A program made the translations under genes and the position numbers. From DATKRB01 sp963794215 (GTDB lineage Bacteria; Actinomycetota; Acidimicrobiia; Acidimicrobiales; RAAP-2), in NCBI GenBank assembly GCA_963794215.1, contig CAWCCQ010000005.1:52922-116921 (forward strand): a stretch of DNA of 64,000 bases. Reading direction: 5' to 3'. The notes beneath the pieces are model-generated. The model worked only from the letters and a program-made list of their open reading frames with translations, was not told where the DNA came from and did not search any database. This document shows positions 16,518 to 25,850 of the stretch, one piece after another. Every line of letters starts with the position of its first letter. Within the stretch, counting starts at the first letter, position 1.

Positions 16518-17363
16518 ATGAGCACGAACAGATCGACAGCGGGCACGTCGGACAGCCTCGGGCTTCTGCTGCGTGACCTGGACCGCTACCCGATGCCCGA
16601 CCACGAGCAGCAGATCGAGCTGGCCAAGTTGGTGGCCAAGGGAGACCTGGACGCCCGTAACCAGATGGTGGCGGCGAACCTGCGACTGGTCGTCCACTGG
16701 GCGAGGCGGTACCAGGACCGAGGTGTGGACCTTGCCGACCTCGTCCAAGAGGGCACCTTCGGACTCCTGCGGGCGGTCGAGAAGTTCGATTGGGAGCGCG
16801 GCTTTCGATTTTCCACCTACGCGACCTGGTGGATTCGTCAGGCGCTCCAACGGGCGGTCCAACAGCACGGTCGGACCATCCGGATTCCGCTCGAGGTCGG
16901 CGAGCACCTGCAGCGGCTCGACGCCACCACCGCGGAGCTCGCCGGCCAGCTCGGCCGAGCGCCGACCGAGGCCGAGCTCGACGAGGCCACCGGCATGACC
17001 GCAGCCGAGCGGCAGGACCTCGAGGGTCTCGCCCGTGTGGCCGCCAGCCTCGATCAGCCCGCCGCGTCGGACTCGGCAACGTCCCTTGGCGACTTGGTCG
17101 CGCCGGATGACGAGGACTGGGTGGCCGACGTCGACCAGACCTTGGTGCTCGAGAGGGTGCGCGGTGCGGTGGACCGGTTGCCCGATCTCCAGCGTGACGT
17201 GCTTCGACTTCGCTTCGGCTTCGATGGTGACTCGCCGGCGTCGTTGCAGGCCACGGCCGAGCGGCTGGGCGTGGGCGTACGACGGGTTCGACGGGCCGAA
17301 GAAGAGGCATTGGCGGCCCTCGGCGCCGACATCGACGTGGTCGGCGCCCATCAGGCAGCCTGA
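16518..17363 (+). CDS. Sigma-70 family RNA polymerase sigma factor (RpoD-like)
   Basis: A 281-aa sigma factor. Region 2 is well conserved: NLRLVVHWARRYQDRGVDLADLVQEG, then FDWERGFRFSTYATWWIRQAL for -10 recognition and melting. Region 3 is present (residues ~115-190). Region 4 ends VGVRRVRRAEEEALAAL, which departs from the usual VTRERIRQIE-type -35 recognition helix. Length and region 1.2 absence fit a group 2/3 alternative sigma rather than the housekeeping factor. The start ATG 16518 matches the family N-terminus; the frame is open to 16398. Repeats and a palindrome upstream suggest tight control. Confidence 0.85.
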   Translation: MSTNRSTAGTSDSLGLLLRDLDRYPMPDHEQQIELAKLVAKGDLDARNQMVAANLRLVVHWARRYQDRGVDLADLVQEGTFGLLRAVEKFDWERGFRFSTYATWWIRQALQRAVQQHGRTIRIPLEVGEHLQRLDATTAELAGQLGRAPTEAELDEATGMTAAERQDLEGLARVAASLDQPAASDSATSLGDLVAPDDEDWVADVDQTLVLERVRGAVDRLPDLQRDVLRLRFGFDGDSPASLQATAERLGVGVRRVRRAEEEALAALGADIDVVGAHQAA

Positions 17364-17373
17364 CCGGCAGCGC

Positions 17374-18423
17374 TCAGGGCATCTCGACGGTCCAGTCAGG
17401 GCCGTCGTCGGACAGCTCGGGGAGCTCTGGCACGAGCGACGCGAGCTCCGCCGGCAAGGGTGACGTCCACCGGGCCCGCCGTCCAGTCCCCGGGTGGTCG
17501 AAGCCGAGCCGCCAGGCGTGGAGAAACAGGCGCCCCGGGGTCAGCTCGAGGTCCGCGGGCGCTGCTCGGTTCGATCCGTAACGGTCGTCACCCGCCACGG
17601 GGTGCCCGACGGCGGCGAGATGCACCCGGATCTGGTGGGTGCGACCGGTGTCCAGGGCCAGCGCCAACAGGGTGGACGGCACGGGCGCCTCGTACCTGGC
17701 GAGCACCACGTAGCGGGTGCGGGCAGGCTTGCCCTGCGACGACACCGCCATACGCGTCGGGGTGCGGGCCGACCGCCCGATCGGCGCCTCGATGGCGCCG
17801 CGGTCCTCGGCAACGATCCCATGCGCCAGGGCCAGGTACCGGCGTTCGACCGATCGCACGCCCAGCTGGGCGACGAGAGACCGAAATGCCCGGGGGGTGC
17901 GAGCCACGACCAGCAGCCCCGAGGTACCCCGGTCCAGCCGGTGGACGATGCCGGGGCGCTCGGGATCGCACACGCCCTCGAGCACCAGGTCGGCCAGGTC
18001 GGGATAGCGGGCCACTAGCCCGCCGGCCAGGGTGTGGTGGTGATGCCCGGCGCCCGGGTGGACGACCAGACCCGCGGGCTTGTCCACCACCACCACGTCG
18101 GCGTCGTCGTAGACCACGTGGAGCTCGACGTCGGGCTCGGCGACAACCCCGGCCACCGGCGCGTTCATGGGCTCGACCTCGAGGATGTCCGTTTGGGCCA
18201 GCGGCCGGCTGCCGGCGGTGACCGCTCTGCCACCCAGTTTCACGCGACCCGCAGCGACCAAGGCGGCGGCGGCGGCGCGAGAGACTCCGGTCAAGAGGGC
18301 CACCGCCCGGTCGATACGCACACCGTCGAGCAAGGCTGGGACCTCGATACGAAGCGGTACCAGGGCAGCACCGCCGTGAACGGCTTCCCCCGTGTTCCCG
18401 TCAGATGTCTCGTCAGAGCTCAC
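17374..18423 (-). CDS. rluD: RluD-like 23S rRNA pseudouridine synthase
   Basis: A 349-aa enzyme that isomerises uridine in rRNA. The N-terminal S4 RNA-binding domain (residues ~25-90) is followed by the RluA/RluD catalytic domain with HRLDRGTSGLLVVA, carrying the catalytic Asp. GRTHQIRVHLAAVGHPVAGD is also typical. It is the last gene of the long minus-strand division block, and its start overlaps the lspA end by 11 bp; the lspA-rluD pairing is common in bacteria. The C-terminus faces the sigma factor gene only 10 bp away. Confidence 0.9.
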   Translation of the reverse strand: MSSDETSDGNTGEAVHGGAALVPLRIEVPALLDGVRIDRAVALLTGVSRAAAAALVAAGRVKLGGRAVTAGSRPLAQTDILEVEPMNAPVAGVVAEPDVELHVVYDDADVVVVDKPAGLVVHPGAGHHHHTLAGGLVARYPDLADLVLEGVCDPERPGIVHRLDRGTSGLLVVARTPRAFRSLVAQLGVRSVERRYLALAHGIVAEDRGAIEAPIGRSARTPTRMAVSSQGKPARTRYVVLARYEAPVPSTLLALALDTGRTHQIRVHLAAVGHPVAGDDRYGSNRAAPADLELTPGRLFLHAWRLGFDHPGTGRRARWTSPLPAELASLVPELPELSDDGPDWTVEMP

Positions 18424-19015
18424 CGGTCACGTCCTTGACCGGCGTGGTCGTGACGGCATCGGCCCGTCGGGAGCGTGACGGACCGGCCAGGAGCACGACG
18501 AGCACCACCACTCCCACCGTGATGCAACTGTCGGCAACGTTGAACGTGGGCCAGTGCGAGAGCGTGATGAAGTCGACGACCGAGCCATGGTGACGTCGGA
18601 AGGCTCGATCGGCCAAGTTGCCCAGCGCCCCTCCGAGGATCAGCCCCAGGGCTAGGGCCACTCCCGTGCTTTTGGCTCGCCACGCCGCTACGAGGATGCC
18701 GATCACGAGTACGCCGGCGATCGGTCCGAGCAGCGCCGAACGGCCCGAAAAGAGGCTGAACGCGGACCCAGAGTTGTACCCGAGGTCGAGCCCCAAGGGA
18801 CCGAGCAGGTGAACCGGTCGATGAAGGTCAGCCTCAGCCATCGACTTGGTGAGTTGGTCAACTGCCACTACCAGCCCCGCGAGCCCAAGGGCGCACACAA
18901 AGCGAGAGTGGCGCCGCCAACGGCCAGCGCGGCGACGAGGAGCCGTTGGCGCTTCAGGTGGCCCGAGCAGCCCGCGATGCTCGCTCAGCGACGTGTCAGG
19001 CCACCGCTCTTGCAT
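18413..19015 (-). CDS. lspA: Lipoprotein signal peptidase LspA
   Basis: Aspartyl protease of the inner membrane that removes signal peptides from lipoproteins. Family motifs include VAVDQLTKSMAEA, GYNSGSAFSLFSG, and the two catalytic aspartates in GNLADRAF and FNVADSC. Four hydrophobic segments are visible. The start is uncertain: ATG 19015 overlaps the dksA-like gene by 31 bp and gives 200 aa with a basic N-terminus; GTG 18898 would give about 161 aa, closer to the family size. It is followed by rluD with an 11-bp overlap. Confidence 0.9.
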   Translation of the reverse strand: MQERWPDTSLSEHRGLLGPPEAPTAPRRRAGRWRRHSRFVCALGLAGLVVAVDQLTKSMAEADLHRPVHLLGPLGLDLGYNSGSAFSLFSGRSALLGPIAGVLVIGILVAAWRAKSTGVALALGLILGGALGNLADRAFRRHHGSVVDFITLSHWPTFNVADSCITVGVVVLVVLLAGPSRSRRADAVTTTPVKDVTGEL

Positions 19016-19737
19016 GCCACACACAGGCGGGCGTACGGCAGTGCCCGCAACCTGGCCTTGGGGATCGGCTGGTGGCAACGTTCGCACGCGCCATAGGTCC
19101 TCGTGCCGATCCGGACCATCGCCGCGTCGATCTCCTCGACCGCGGCCAGCGCCTGCGCGGAGAGTGCCAGGTCACGCTCACGATCCACGGTGACCGTGCC
19201 CCCCTCCCCGGACTCCTCGTCGAACTGGACGTCACCGGGCTCACGCTCTTGGGCGAGCGAGTCGGCCTCGGCCTTCAAGTCGGCGGCCTGGCCTTGGTAC
19301 ACGATCCGTTCGTGCTCCAACAGCTCCCGCTGGTCGGCCAGGAACTTGTCGTCGGTCGCATAGGGAGCATCCTGTGACGCCACTGACCTACCTTTTGGCT
19401 CGGTGCCTTCCCGCTCCGCGGTCGCCGTGTTCTTCGTGGCGACCCGTCCCGAGACCGTCGCGTCGGAGCCATCACGGGTCTTGGTGCCAGCAGGCGGCCG
19501 GCGGGTCGCCGCACGGGATGAGGCGCCGAGCGCCTCCACCGGCTCTGCCCCGTTTTGGTCGGTCGGACCCGAGGACCCTCGCGCCGCGGTGGGTACGGTG
19601 CTCTTGGCCGCCGGGCTGGGTGTCTTGTCGGCCACCGGGCCCTTGGGGGTGGCACGCCGGGTCGTCGATCCCGTTGCTGGCTCCGACGTCCCCTTGGCCG
19701 GCGTCTTGGCCGCGGGCGCCTTCTTGGCTGGGGTCAT
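18985..19737 (-). CDS. DksA/TraR-type zinc-finger protein with long Lys/Ala-rich N-terminus
   Basis: A 250-aa protein. The C-terminal ~110 residues form a DksA/TraR-like unit: a helical region, then the four-cysteine finger CERCHQPIPKARLRALPY followed by LCVACK. The N-terminal ~125 residues are low-complexity, starting MTPAKKAPAAKTPAKG, rich in Lys, Ala, Pro, Thr and Ser like a histone-H1-type tail. DksA relatives bind the RNA polymerase secondary channel; whether this one does is unknown. It lies between divIVA and lspA in the division block. Confidence 0.85.
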   Translation of the reverse strand: MTPAKKAPAAKTPAKGTSEPATGSTTRRATPKGPVADKTPSPAAKSTVPTAARGSSGPTDQNGAEPVEALGASSRAATRRPPAGTKTRDGSDATVSGRVATKNTATAEREGTEPKGRSVASQDAPYATDDKFLADQRELLEHERIVYQGQAADLKAEADSLAQEREPGDVQFDEESGEGGTVTVDRERDLALSAQALAAVEEIDAAMVRIGTRTYGACERCHQPIPKARLRALPYARLCVACKSGGLTRR

Positions 19738-19922
19738 CTGGGTCCTCCTCCTCGACCGCGTGCCGGTCGGCGCGACCTCACGCCTCTGACCGGGTCAGGG
19801 GCGGGTGACGATAGCGGACCCGCCGCGAGCCGGCAATACTGACCCGGATCGGCCCGGGCAACGCGCCCAACTGGGGCGTTGGGACCGCTGGGTGTGAATG
19901 GACGGGGTGAGCTCCGAGTCGC

Positions 19923-20796
19923 TCAGGAACGGTCAGGTGGCGGCGATCCGCCCGCCGCGCCCCGAAGATCGAGCACCTGGGCAACCTCACCCTCGCCGTT
20001 GCTGTGTTCGTCGGAGCCCGCTCCAGCTGACACCGTAGCGGGCGGAGGGATCACCCTCGGCACCCCGGGGCGCCCGGAGCCGTCCGGCGTCGACGCAGAA
20101 GGCGGGGACACCGCAGGCGGAGCCGGTGGCGCGCCCATGGCGGGCCGCGATGGGTCCGCCGTGCCGATCGCGCCACGCGGGCGCTGGGGCCCGGACGTGC
20201 CGGAGCCCGGCTGGACGTTCTCGTCGACCCACTTCAGCACCTCGGTCAACGCGCCCCTGATCCGGTTGCGCTCGGACTCGAGGTGCCGGGCCATGGTCTC
20301 GACGTCCCCGGCCAGCTGGCCTCGCAGTGACTCGAGCCGCGCTACCTCCTCGCGGCAGACGCTGCTCGGCGTCATTGCTCCGCCGACGGGCCTCCTCTTC
20401 GGCCTGGGCCAAGGTGGTACGGGCCCGCTCTTCGGCCTGGGAGATGACCTTTGACGCCTCGGCTTCGCTCTCCCGCTTGGTCTGGTCCACGAACCGCTGC
20501 GCCAGCAGCAAGGTCCGTTGCAGGGTGTCGTCGCTCACCACATCGAGCGCGGCACCGGCCGGCTCGGCGGGGGCCGGCGCCTCCCGGCGTTCGTTCTCGA
20601 GCTGACCGATCCGTTCCGACGCCTGGCGCAGGCGCTCGGACATCTGGCGGAGCTGCTCGTGCAGCGCCTCAGCCTCCACCGCCGCCTTCTCGAGGTACTC
20701 GTCGACCTCATCGACGTTGTAGCCCTTCAGGCCGAGACGGAACTCGACCGTGCGGAGCGTGTCGAGTATCGATTGGGCTGGCGGCGTGCTCTCCAT
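19923..20796 (-). CDS. divIVA: DivIVA (Wag31-like) polar growth/septum protein (frameshifted)
   Basis: Coiled-coil protein that marks poles and septa. From ATG 20796 the DivIVA N-terminal domain reads ILDTLRTVEFRLGLKGYNVD then EVDEYLEKAAVEAEAL, followed by a long coiled coil (ERIGQLENERRE, LAQAEEEARRRSNDAEQRL). The coiled coil continues in another frame as REEVARLESLRGQLAGDVET. One extra C in CTGCCGCGAG near 20357 explains the switch. After repair the protein is about 290 aa with a Pro/Gly-rich C-terminal tail. A second coiled-coil stretch, then a disordered tail, is usual for actinobacterial Wag31. Confidence 0.88.
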
Positions 20797-20878
20797 GTGC
20801 GTCGAGTCTACCGCTCGCCCCGGCTCGACCCCGGCATAGCGCGGCCGGCGGGCGCCGAGGCCGCGGGCCCGCCGGCCA

Positions 20879-21139
20879 TCACGCGCCCCGCAGGAGCGGC
20901 AGGAGCACGATCTGGGCCACCAGGACCACCACGAGGATCGACAGGTCGATACCCATCCCCCCGGCGCGTATCGGCGGCAGGATGCGCCGTACCGGACGCA
21001 ACACCGGTTCGGTGATGGCATCGAGCCCGCGGATGACCTTCTCGAACGTGGTGCCTGGGCGCACGGGGAACCAGCTGAGCAGTGCGCGGACGATCAGCAG
21101 GACGACGTACAGCTCGACGATGGCGACGAGGATCTGCAC
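20879..21139 (-). CDS. YggT-family membrane protein
   Basis: An 86-aa protein with two hydrophobic segments, at residues ~3-22 and ~64-83, separated by a short loop containing LSWFPVRPGTTFEKVI and TEPVLRPVRRILPP. These are the YggT family features; members occur next to sepF and divIVA in Gram-positive division clusters. The start is GTG 21139, 7 bp after the sepF stop with no Shine-Dalgarno, suggesting coupling to sepF. Confidence 0.88.
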   Translation of the reverse strand: MQILVAIVELYVVLLIVRALLSWFPVRPGTTFEKVIRGLDAITEPVLRPVRRILPPIRAGGMGIDLSILVVVLVAQIVLLPLLRGA

Positions 21140-21146
21140 GCGATGG

Positions 21147-21704
21147 TCAGGATCGGCCGAATCCCCGAGCCTGGAGCCGCTGGCGCTCCTCCTCGGAGAG
21201 CTTCACATTGGTGGGGGCAAGAAGGAACACCTGGTCGGCCACCTTCTCCATCTCACCGCTCAGCGCGTACGTGACGCCGCTGCAGAAGTCGATCATCCGG
21301 CGCTGGAGATCGCGCTCGGCAACTTGGAGATTGACGATGACCGGGCGGTTCGACTTGAGACAGTCCGCGATGTCCTTGGCGTCACCGAAGCGCGACGGTG
21401 CCACCACTTCCACCTTGGCCGACTCGGACGACAATGGCCGCACACTCGACGAACGGGGGGTGACTACGGCCGGCTCCGGGCGTTGTGCGCTCGATGGGCT
21501 CTCGACGGGCATGGTACGGATGCGACGAACTGGCGCCGGGCTCGAAGCGCGTTCTTCGGGCAGGTCGTCCGCCGAGCGCGTTTCGACGCGACTCGACACG
21601 GAGAACCCCCTCGGTGCGCGGTCCTCGTAATCGTCGTGGTCGTCGTACTCGTCGTCGACGAGACCGAGGTAGACCATCGTCTTCTTCAAGAAGGAAGTGG
21701 CCAT
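21147..21704 (-). CDS. sepF: SepF, FtsZ-associated cell division protein
   Basis: A 185-aa membrane-anchoring partner of FtsZ that stands in for FtsA in actinobacteria. It has an N-terminal amphipathic segment MATSFLKKTMVYLGLVDDE, a variable linker, and the conserved core VVAPSRFGDAKDIADCLKSN, NRPVIVNLQVAERDLQRRMI and DFCSGVTYALSG. AGGAGAG lies 5 bases before ATG 21704, so a Shine-Dalgarno is present. It lies downstream of ftsZ and the YggS-like gene, as is usual. Confidence 0.95.
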   Translation of the reverse strand: MATSFLKKTMVYLGLVDDEYDDHDDYEDRAPRGFSVSSRVETRSADDLPEERASSPAPVRRIRTMPVESPSSAQRPEPAVVTPRSSSVRPLSSESAKVEVVAPSRFGDAKDIADCLKSNRPVIVNLQVAERDLQRRMIDFCSGVTYALSGEMEKVADQVFLLAPTNVKLSEEERQRLQARGFGRS

Positions 21705-21879
21705 GGCATCTCTCCTGGTTGACAGCGTAGTGCGTGACGAGGCTCAGAGGAGCCCGCTGGCGGGACGGAAATGGCCGGGATGCAAATTCCCCGGAGCGAT
21801 ACTTCCCGGACCGGCGCGCCTCGTTGGTCCTCGGGTGCCACCAAATGGGTGCCTAGGGCAGACCGGAGCAGTACGGCGG

Positions 21880-22572
21880 TCACCGGCTGGGCTCTCGGGT
21901 CGAGTGTGGCCGAGCATGTGCACTCGGGCGATCACCGAACAGGCCCCGTCCCACTCGGACCATGGTGGATCCTTCTGCCACCGCCAGCGCCAGATCATCG
22001 GTCATGCCCATGGAGCGCTGCGGCAACTCCAGGCGGTCGGCCAACGTGCGGACGGTGCGGAAGGCGTCGCGTGCACCCGCGGGGTCGCGTGGGGCGAGCG
22101 TCATGAGACCGGCGACGTCCAGACCCATCCCTCGAAGGGTCCGCACCAAGGTGGGCACGGCGTCGGGCGGGACGCCGTTGCGGCCGGTCTCGCCGGTGGT
22201 CTCGACCTGCACCAGCACGGTGGAACCCGGCGCCGCCTGGGTGATCGCAGTCCCCTCCGCCGACCGAGCCACCGACTGCCAGCAGCTCACCCGCGGGGCT
22301 AACCGGCGGACCATTCGTCGCTGGATCGCGCCGAGGTAGTGCCATCGCGGCCCGGGTGCCGAGGCGGGGAACGCCGACGCTTTGTCGAGCAGCTCGTCGG
22401 CGTAGTTCTCGCCGATCTCGACGAGCCCCGAGCGGAGCGCCGCTTGCACCGCGTCGGATCCGAATCCCTTGGTCACCGCGACCACCGTCACCCGATCCGG
22501 ATCGCCACCGGCCCGGTCGATCGTGTCGCGCACCGCTGCCAGCCGATGTGCCACGTGCTCCGTGAGTGACAC
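21880..22572 (-). CDS. YggS/PLPBP family pyridoxal-phosphate homeostasis protein
   Basis: A 230-aa alanine-racemase-fold single-domain protein that binds PLP. Motifs are VTVVAVTKGFGSDAVQAAL with the PLP Lys, EIGENYADELLDK, RWHYLGAIQRRMVRRL, and MGMTDDLALAVAEGSTMVRVG for phosphate binding. Two GTG starts are possible, 22572 and 22584; 22572 fits the family N-terminus (SLTEHVAHRLAAV). It follows ftsZ with an 18-bp gap and precedes sepF, a standard Gram-positive order. Confidence 0.9.
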   Translation of the reverse strand: MSLTEHVAHRLAAVRDTIDRAGGDPDRVTVVAVTKGFGSDAVQAALRSGLVEIGENYADELLDKASAFPASAPGPRWHYLGAIQRRMVRRLAPRVSCWQSVARSAEGTAITQAAPGSTVLVQVETTGETGRNGVPPDAVPTLVRTLRGMGLDVAGLMTLAPRDPAGARDAFRTVRTLADRLELPQRSMGMTDDLALAVAEGSTMVRVGRGLFGDRPSAHARPHSTREPSR

Positions 22573-22589
22573 GGCCGCCCGCACCGGGC

Positions 22590-23702
22590 CTAACGGAGGA
22601 AGGACGGAACGTCGAAGTCGTCGTCGCCGAGGTCGAGCTCGTCGCCGGCGTCCTCGGCGAAGATGTCCACCGGTGGCGAGTCGGGCGATTGGCGTCCGCG
22701 ACCCTCGGGTGCAGAGGACGACGGTTGAGAGGGCCGGCCGCCCACTTCCTCCCAACGTTCGAAGCCGGCGGCGATGACCGTCACGCGGACCTCGTCGCCC
22801 ATCGAGTCGTCGATCACGGCGCCAAAGATGATGTTCGCGTCGGGGTGCGCCACCGAGTGGATGATCTCGGCCGCCTCGTTCACCTCGAAGAGACCGAGAT
22901 CCGAGCCACCGGCGATATTGAGCAGGATGCCGCGCGCGCCCTCGATGGAGGCCTCCAGCAGCGGACTGGTGATGGCGGCCCGGGCGGCGTTGACCGAGCG
23001 CCCGTCGCCACTCGACCCCCCGATGCCCATGATCGCGGTCCCGGCGTTGGTCATGACCATCTTCACGTCAGCGAAGTCCGTGTTGATGAGGCCCGGCACG
23101 GTGATCAGGTCGGTGATGCCCCGGACCCCCTGCAAGAGCACCTCGTCGGCCATCTTGAACGCGTTGAGCATCGACGTCTTGTCGTTCGAGACGCTCAGCA
23201 GGCGATCGTTGGGAATCACGATGAGCGTGTCGACCTTCTCCTTGAGAACCTGAATCCCTTTTTCGGCCTGCATCGCACGACGGCGGCCCTCGAAGGTAAA
23301 CGGTCGAGTCACCACGCCAATGGTCAGCGCACCCATGCCCTTGGCGATTTCTGCGATGACCGGCGCCGCACCCGTGCCGGTGCCCCCGCCCTTGCCGGCA
23401 GTGATGAAGACCATGTCGGCGCCTTGGAGCGCCTCCTCGATCTCGGTGCGATGCTCGTCCGCCGCCTGGCGGCCCACGTCGGGGTCGCTTCCCGCACCGA
23501 GCCCCCGAGTCAGCTGACGCCCGATGTCGAGCTTGAGGTCCGCGTCGCTCATCAACAGGGCCTGCGCGTCGGTGTTGGCGGCGATGAACTCCACGTTTCG
23601 CAGCCCGGCGTCGATCATCCGGTTGACGGCGTTCACGCCACCGCCTCCCACGCCGACGACCTTGATGACGGCGAGGTAGTTGCTCTGCGGCGGGACGGTC
23701 AT
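22590..23702 (-). CDS. ftsZ: Cell division GTPase FtsZ
   Basis: Tubulin-like GTPase of 370 aa that forms the Z ring. The N-terminal VVGVGGGGVNAVNRMID, the tubulin signature GGGTGTG (residues 105-111) and the synergy-loop NTDFADVKMVM region are present. A disordered linker leads to the conserved C-terminal peptide DDDFDVPSFLR that binds SepF/FtsW-type partners. GAGGGAG lies about 4 bases before ATG 23702. The 256 bp upstream (23703-23958) to ftsQ hold no gene and probably contain a dedicated ftsZ promoter, though I cannot pick a convincing -35/-10 pair. Confidence 0.97.
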   Translation of the reverse strand: MTVPPQSNYLAVIKVVGVGGGGVNAVNRMIDAGLRNVEFIAANTDAQALLMSDADLKLDIGRQLTRGLGAGSDPDVGRQAADEHRTEIEEALQGADMVFITAGKGGGTGTGAAPVIAEIAKGMGALTIGVVTRPFTFEGRRRAMQAEKGIQVLKEKVDTLIVIPNDRLLSVSNDKTSMLNAFKMADEVLLQGVRGITDLITVPGLINTDFADVKMVMTNAGTAIMGIGGSSGDGRSVNAARAAITSPLLEASIEGARGILLNIAGGSDLGLFEVNEAAEIIHSVAHPDANIIFGAVIDDSMGDEVRVTVIAAGFERWEEVGGRPSQPSSSAPEGRGRQSPDSPPVDIFAEDAGDELDLGDDDFDVPSFLR

Positions 23703-23958
23703 GAACTCCCTCGGTGCTGAAGTGGTAGGGGTCGGCAGGTCACGATTCCTTTCGTAGCCCTCGTACTGCCGACGGGTCGGCTTCCGCCTCGATCGGAGCC
23801 GTTCTCAACCTCTGATGGAGGTTGAAGCCGCGCGCGCGACGGGGCACACGATACGGGGAGCGCCGTACGCGGTCAAGCAAGGGTTCCCAGCTCCGGGGTG
23901 CTCCCCGCGGTGCTGGGACAAAAGGCTCGAGTTCAGTGCGAAACTGCGACGCCCAGCG

Positions 23959-24870
23959 TCACGGACCGCTAATGACCGGCGAGCCTGAGACGCGCACGTC
24001 GATGACGTCGCCGGGGTGCAGCGTGGCATGCACAAGGATCGTGGCGACGTCGTCGTACTTGGTCTCGAGATCCGTCGGGGTGCCGAGCAGGACGGTGATC
24101 GGCGTGGTGAGCTGCAGACGGACCGCGTCGGCGGATTGGGCATTGATCACCGTCACCTGTCCGGAGAACGCCGCCGGCAGCGTCGACGCCACCTCGACGC
24201 CCGCCCACGCGCGCTGCGAAAGCCATGTCCCTGGAGGCGTGGGCGTCGCCGGCACTCGCAGCTGCACCAGTCCCGCCGGAGCCGAGGTCACGTCGGCCAA
24301 CACTCGCCCGGTGCGGTCGACCTCCGCCCAACCACTCGCACCGGCGGCGACGACGGCCACGGGGACCCGCCGGGTGACCGACACCCGTACGCCATCGGGC
24401 CATGACCGCGACACCGTGGCCCGACCGACCCACGGCAACTGTTGCACCATCAGCGCCGCCCGCCCCGGGTTCACGTCGATGAGCGGGGGGTGCCCCGCGA
24501 GACCGGCCGCCGCGATCACGCTCGGGTCCTGGCCGGCGGGCGCGCCCACCACGGTGATCACACGGGCCGACAACAACCCGCTGTGCGCGATGAACCAGCC
24601 GGTCACGCCCAGCACGACGACCGTACCGGCGGCCAGCAGCACGATCAGCCGTCGCCGACTGCGGCCCCGCGACACGTCGGCGCGGCGACGCAGGATGCGC
24701 GGGTCCACGTCGGGTGCCGCCACGTCCTGATCGCTGCGGTCGGAAGCTCCCGACCGCCTGGGCCGCCATCGGTTCTTCCACGTCGACCAGTCGCGCACCT
24801 TCGATGTCGAGCGACGCCCGTGGCTCGGGCGCCGTCGTGTGGCTGTCGGGGCACGGGCGGGGGTCATCAC
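23959..24870 (-). CDS. ftsQ: Cell division protein FtsQ
   Basis: A 303-aa bitopic membrane protein of the divisome. A basic, disordered cytoplasmic tail (residues 1-73) precedes one transmembrane helix (about 75-95). The POTRA domain follows (about 100-170; VITVVGAPAGQDPSVIAAAG, LPWVGRATVSRSWPDGVRV) and then the FtsQ beta domain. It has an ATGA overlap with the murB stop, so it is translationally coupled. Its position between murB and ftsZ is the classical dcw order. Confidence 0.9.
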   Translation of the reverse strand: MMTPARAPTATRRRPSHGRRSTSKVRDWSTWKNRWRPRRSGASDRSDQDVAAPDVDPRILRRRADVSRGRSRRRLIVLLAAGTVVVLGVTGWFIAHSGLLSARVITVVGAPAGQDPSVIAAAGLAGHPPLIDVNPGRAALMVQQLPWVGRATVSRSWPDGVRVSVTRRVPVAVVAAGASGWAEVDRTGRVLADVTSAPAGLVQLRVPATPTPPGTWLSQRAWAGVEVASTLPAAFSGQVTVINAQSADAVRLQLTTPITVLLGTPTDLETKYDDVATILVHATLHPGDVIDVRVSGSPVISGP

Positions 24871-25850
24871 TGCTCGGTCCCATTCTCGCTCGCAGCGAAT
24901 CCCACCAGACGGACCTCGGTGCGCAGCACGACGCCCGAGGTGCGGGCGACCGCGGCCCGTACGAGCTCGATCAGCTCCACCACGTCGTCGGCCGACCCTC
25001 CTTGGTCGGCCATGATGAAGTTGGCGTGCTTCTCCGACACGTGGGCCGAGCCGTGCCGGTGGCCCTTCATGCCACTCAGCTCGACCAACCGGCCCGCCGA
25101 GTCACCCTCGGGATTCACGAAGACCGAACCGGCGTTGGCTCCCCCAGGCTGGTGCTCGCGGCGCCAGCGGACGATCTCGGCAATCGTCGCCCTCCCGTGG
25201 GCCCGGTCGCTGGCGGCAAGGAGGAACTCGGCCCAAAGGATCGCTTGGGACTCGGAGACCGACGAACTGCGGTAGCCGAGAGCCAGCCGCTCGGGACCTG
25301 ATGCCCCGCCGGCCGGCGCGCACAGGTCCACCCAGCCGTAGCGGACGAGAGTGGCGGCGATGTCCGACCCGTGCCCGCCGGCGTTCATTCGCAGGCCGCC
25401 GCCGACGGAGCCAGGGACCCCGACCGCCCACTCGAGGCCGCCCAACCCGGCCTCCACCGTCTTGCGCGCAAGCACCGGCAGGCCCACCGCTCCCCCGGCT
25501 CGCACGACCGCACCGCCCTCGGGCCCGTCGTGCGGACCGATGGTCAACTCGGCGAACTCGCCCCCGAGGTGCACCGCCACGCCGGCAAACCCGGCGTCGG
25601 CCACCAACATGTTCGAGCCGCGGCCCACCACCAGCACCGGAAGCGATCCACCGCGCAGGGCTCGGCGCACGGCGAGGAGGTCGGCCGGCGATCGGGCGTC
25701 GACCCCGATGGCGGCAGACCCACCTACCCGGTAGGTCGTGAGCGAGCCCAGCTCGGCGCCGACGCGTGCGAGGGGGCCGAGCTCCCGGGCCACGCGGGCC
25801 AACTCCTCGCGGCCCGATCCGTCGCGGCCCGATCCGTCGCACATGCTCAC
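24867..25850 (-). CDS. murB: UDP-N-acetylenolpyruvoylglucosamine reductase MurB
   Basis: FAD- and NADPH-dependent enzyme that completes UDP-MurNAc. FAD-binding motifs LPVLVVGRGSNMLVADAGF and WAVGVPGSVGGGLRMNAGG are clear. The catalytic Ser lies in GANAGSVFVNP, and SEKHANFI is conserved in type I MurB. Length is 327 aa. GTG 25850 gives a 4-bp GTGA overlap with the murC stop; GTG 25853 and ATG 25844 are alternatives. A duplicated 15-bp unit near the 5' end (25811-25840) encodes repeated GSGRD residues. Confidence 0.93.
   Translation of the reverse strand: MSMCDGSGRDGSGREELARVARELGPLARVGAELGSLTTYRVGGSAAIGVDARSPADLLAVRRALRGGSLPVLVVGRGSNMLVADAGFAGVAVHLGGEFAELTIGPHDGPEGGAVVRAGGAVGLPVLARKTVEAGLGGLEWAVGVPGSVGGGLRMNAGGHGSDIAATLVRYGWVDLCAPAGGASGPERLALGYRSSSVSESQAILWAEFLLAASDRAHGRATIAEIVRWRREHQPGGANAGSVFVNPEGDSAGRLVELSGMKGHRHGSAHVSEKHANFIMADQGGSADDVVELIELVRAAVARTSGVVLRTEVRLVGFAASENGTEQ
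25811..25840. repeat. Two perfect 15-bp tandem repeats at the 5' end of murB
   Basis: GGCCCGATCCGTCGC occurs at 25811-25825 and 25826-25840. It is in frame and lengthens the MurB N-terminus by five residues per copy. Confidence 0.8.
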
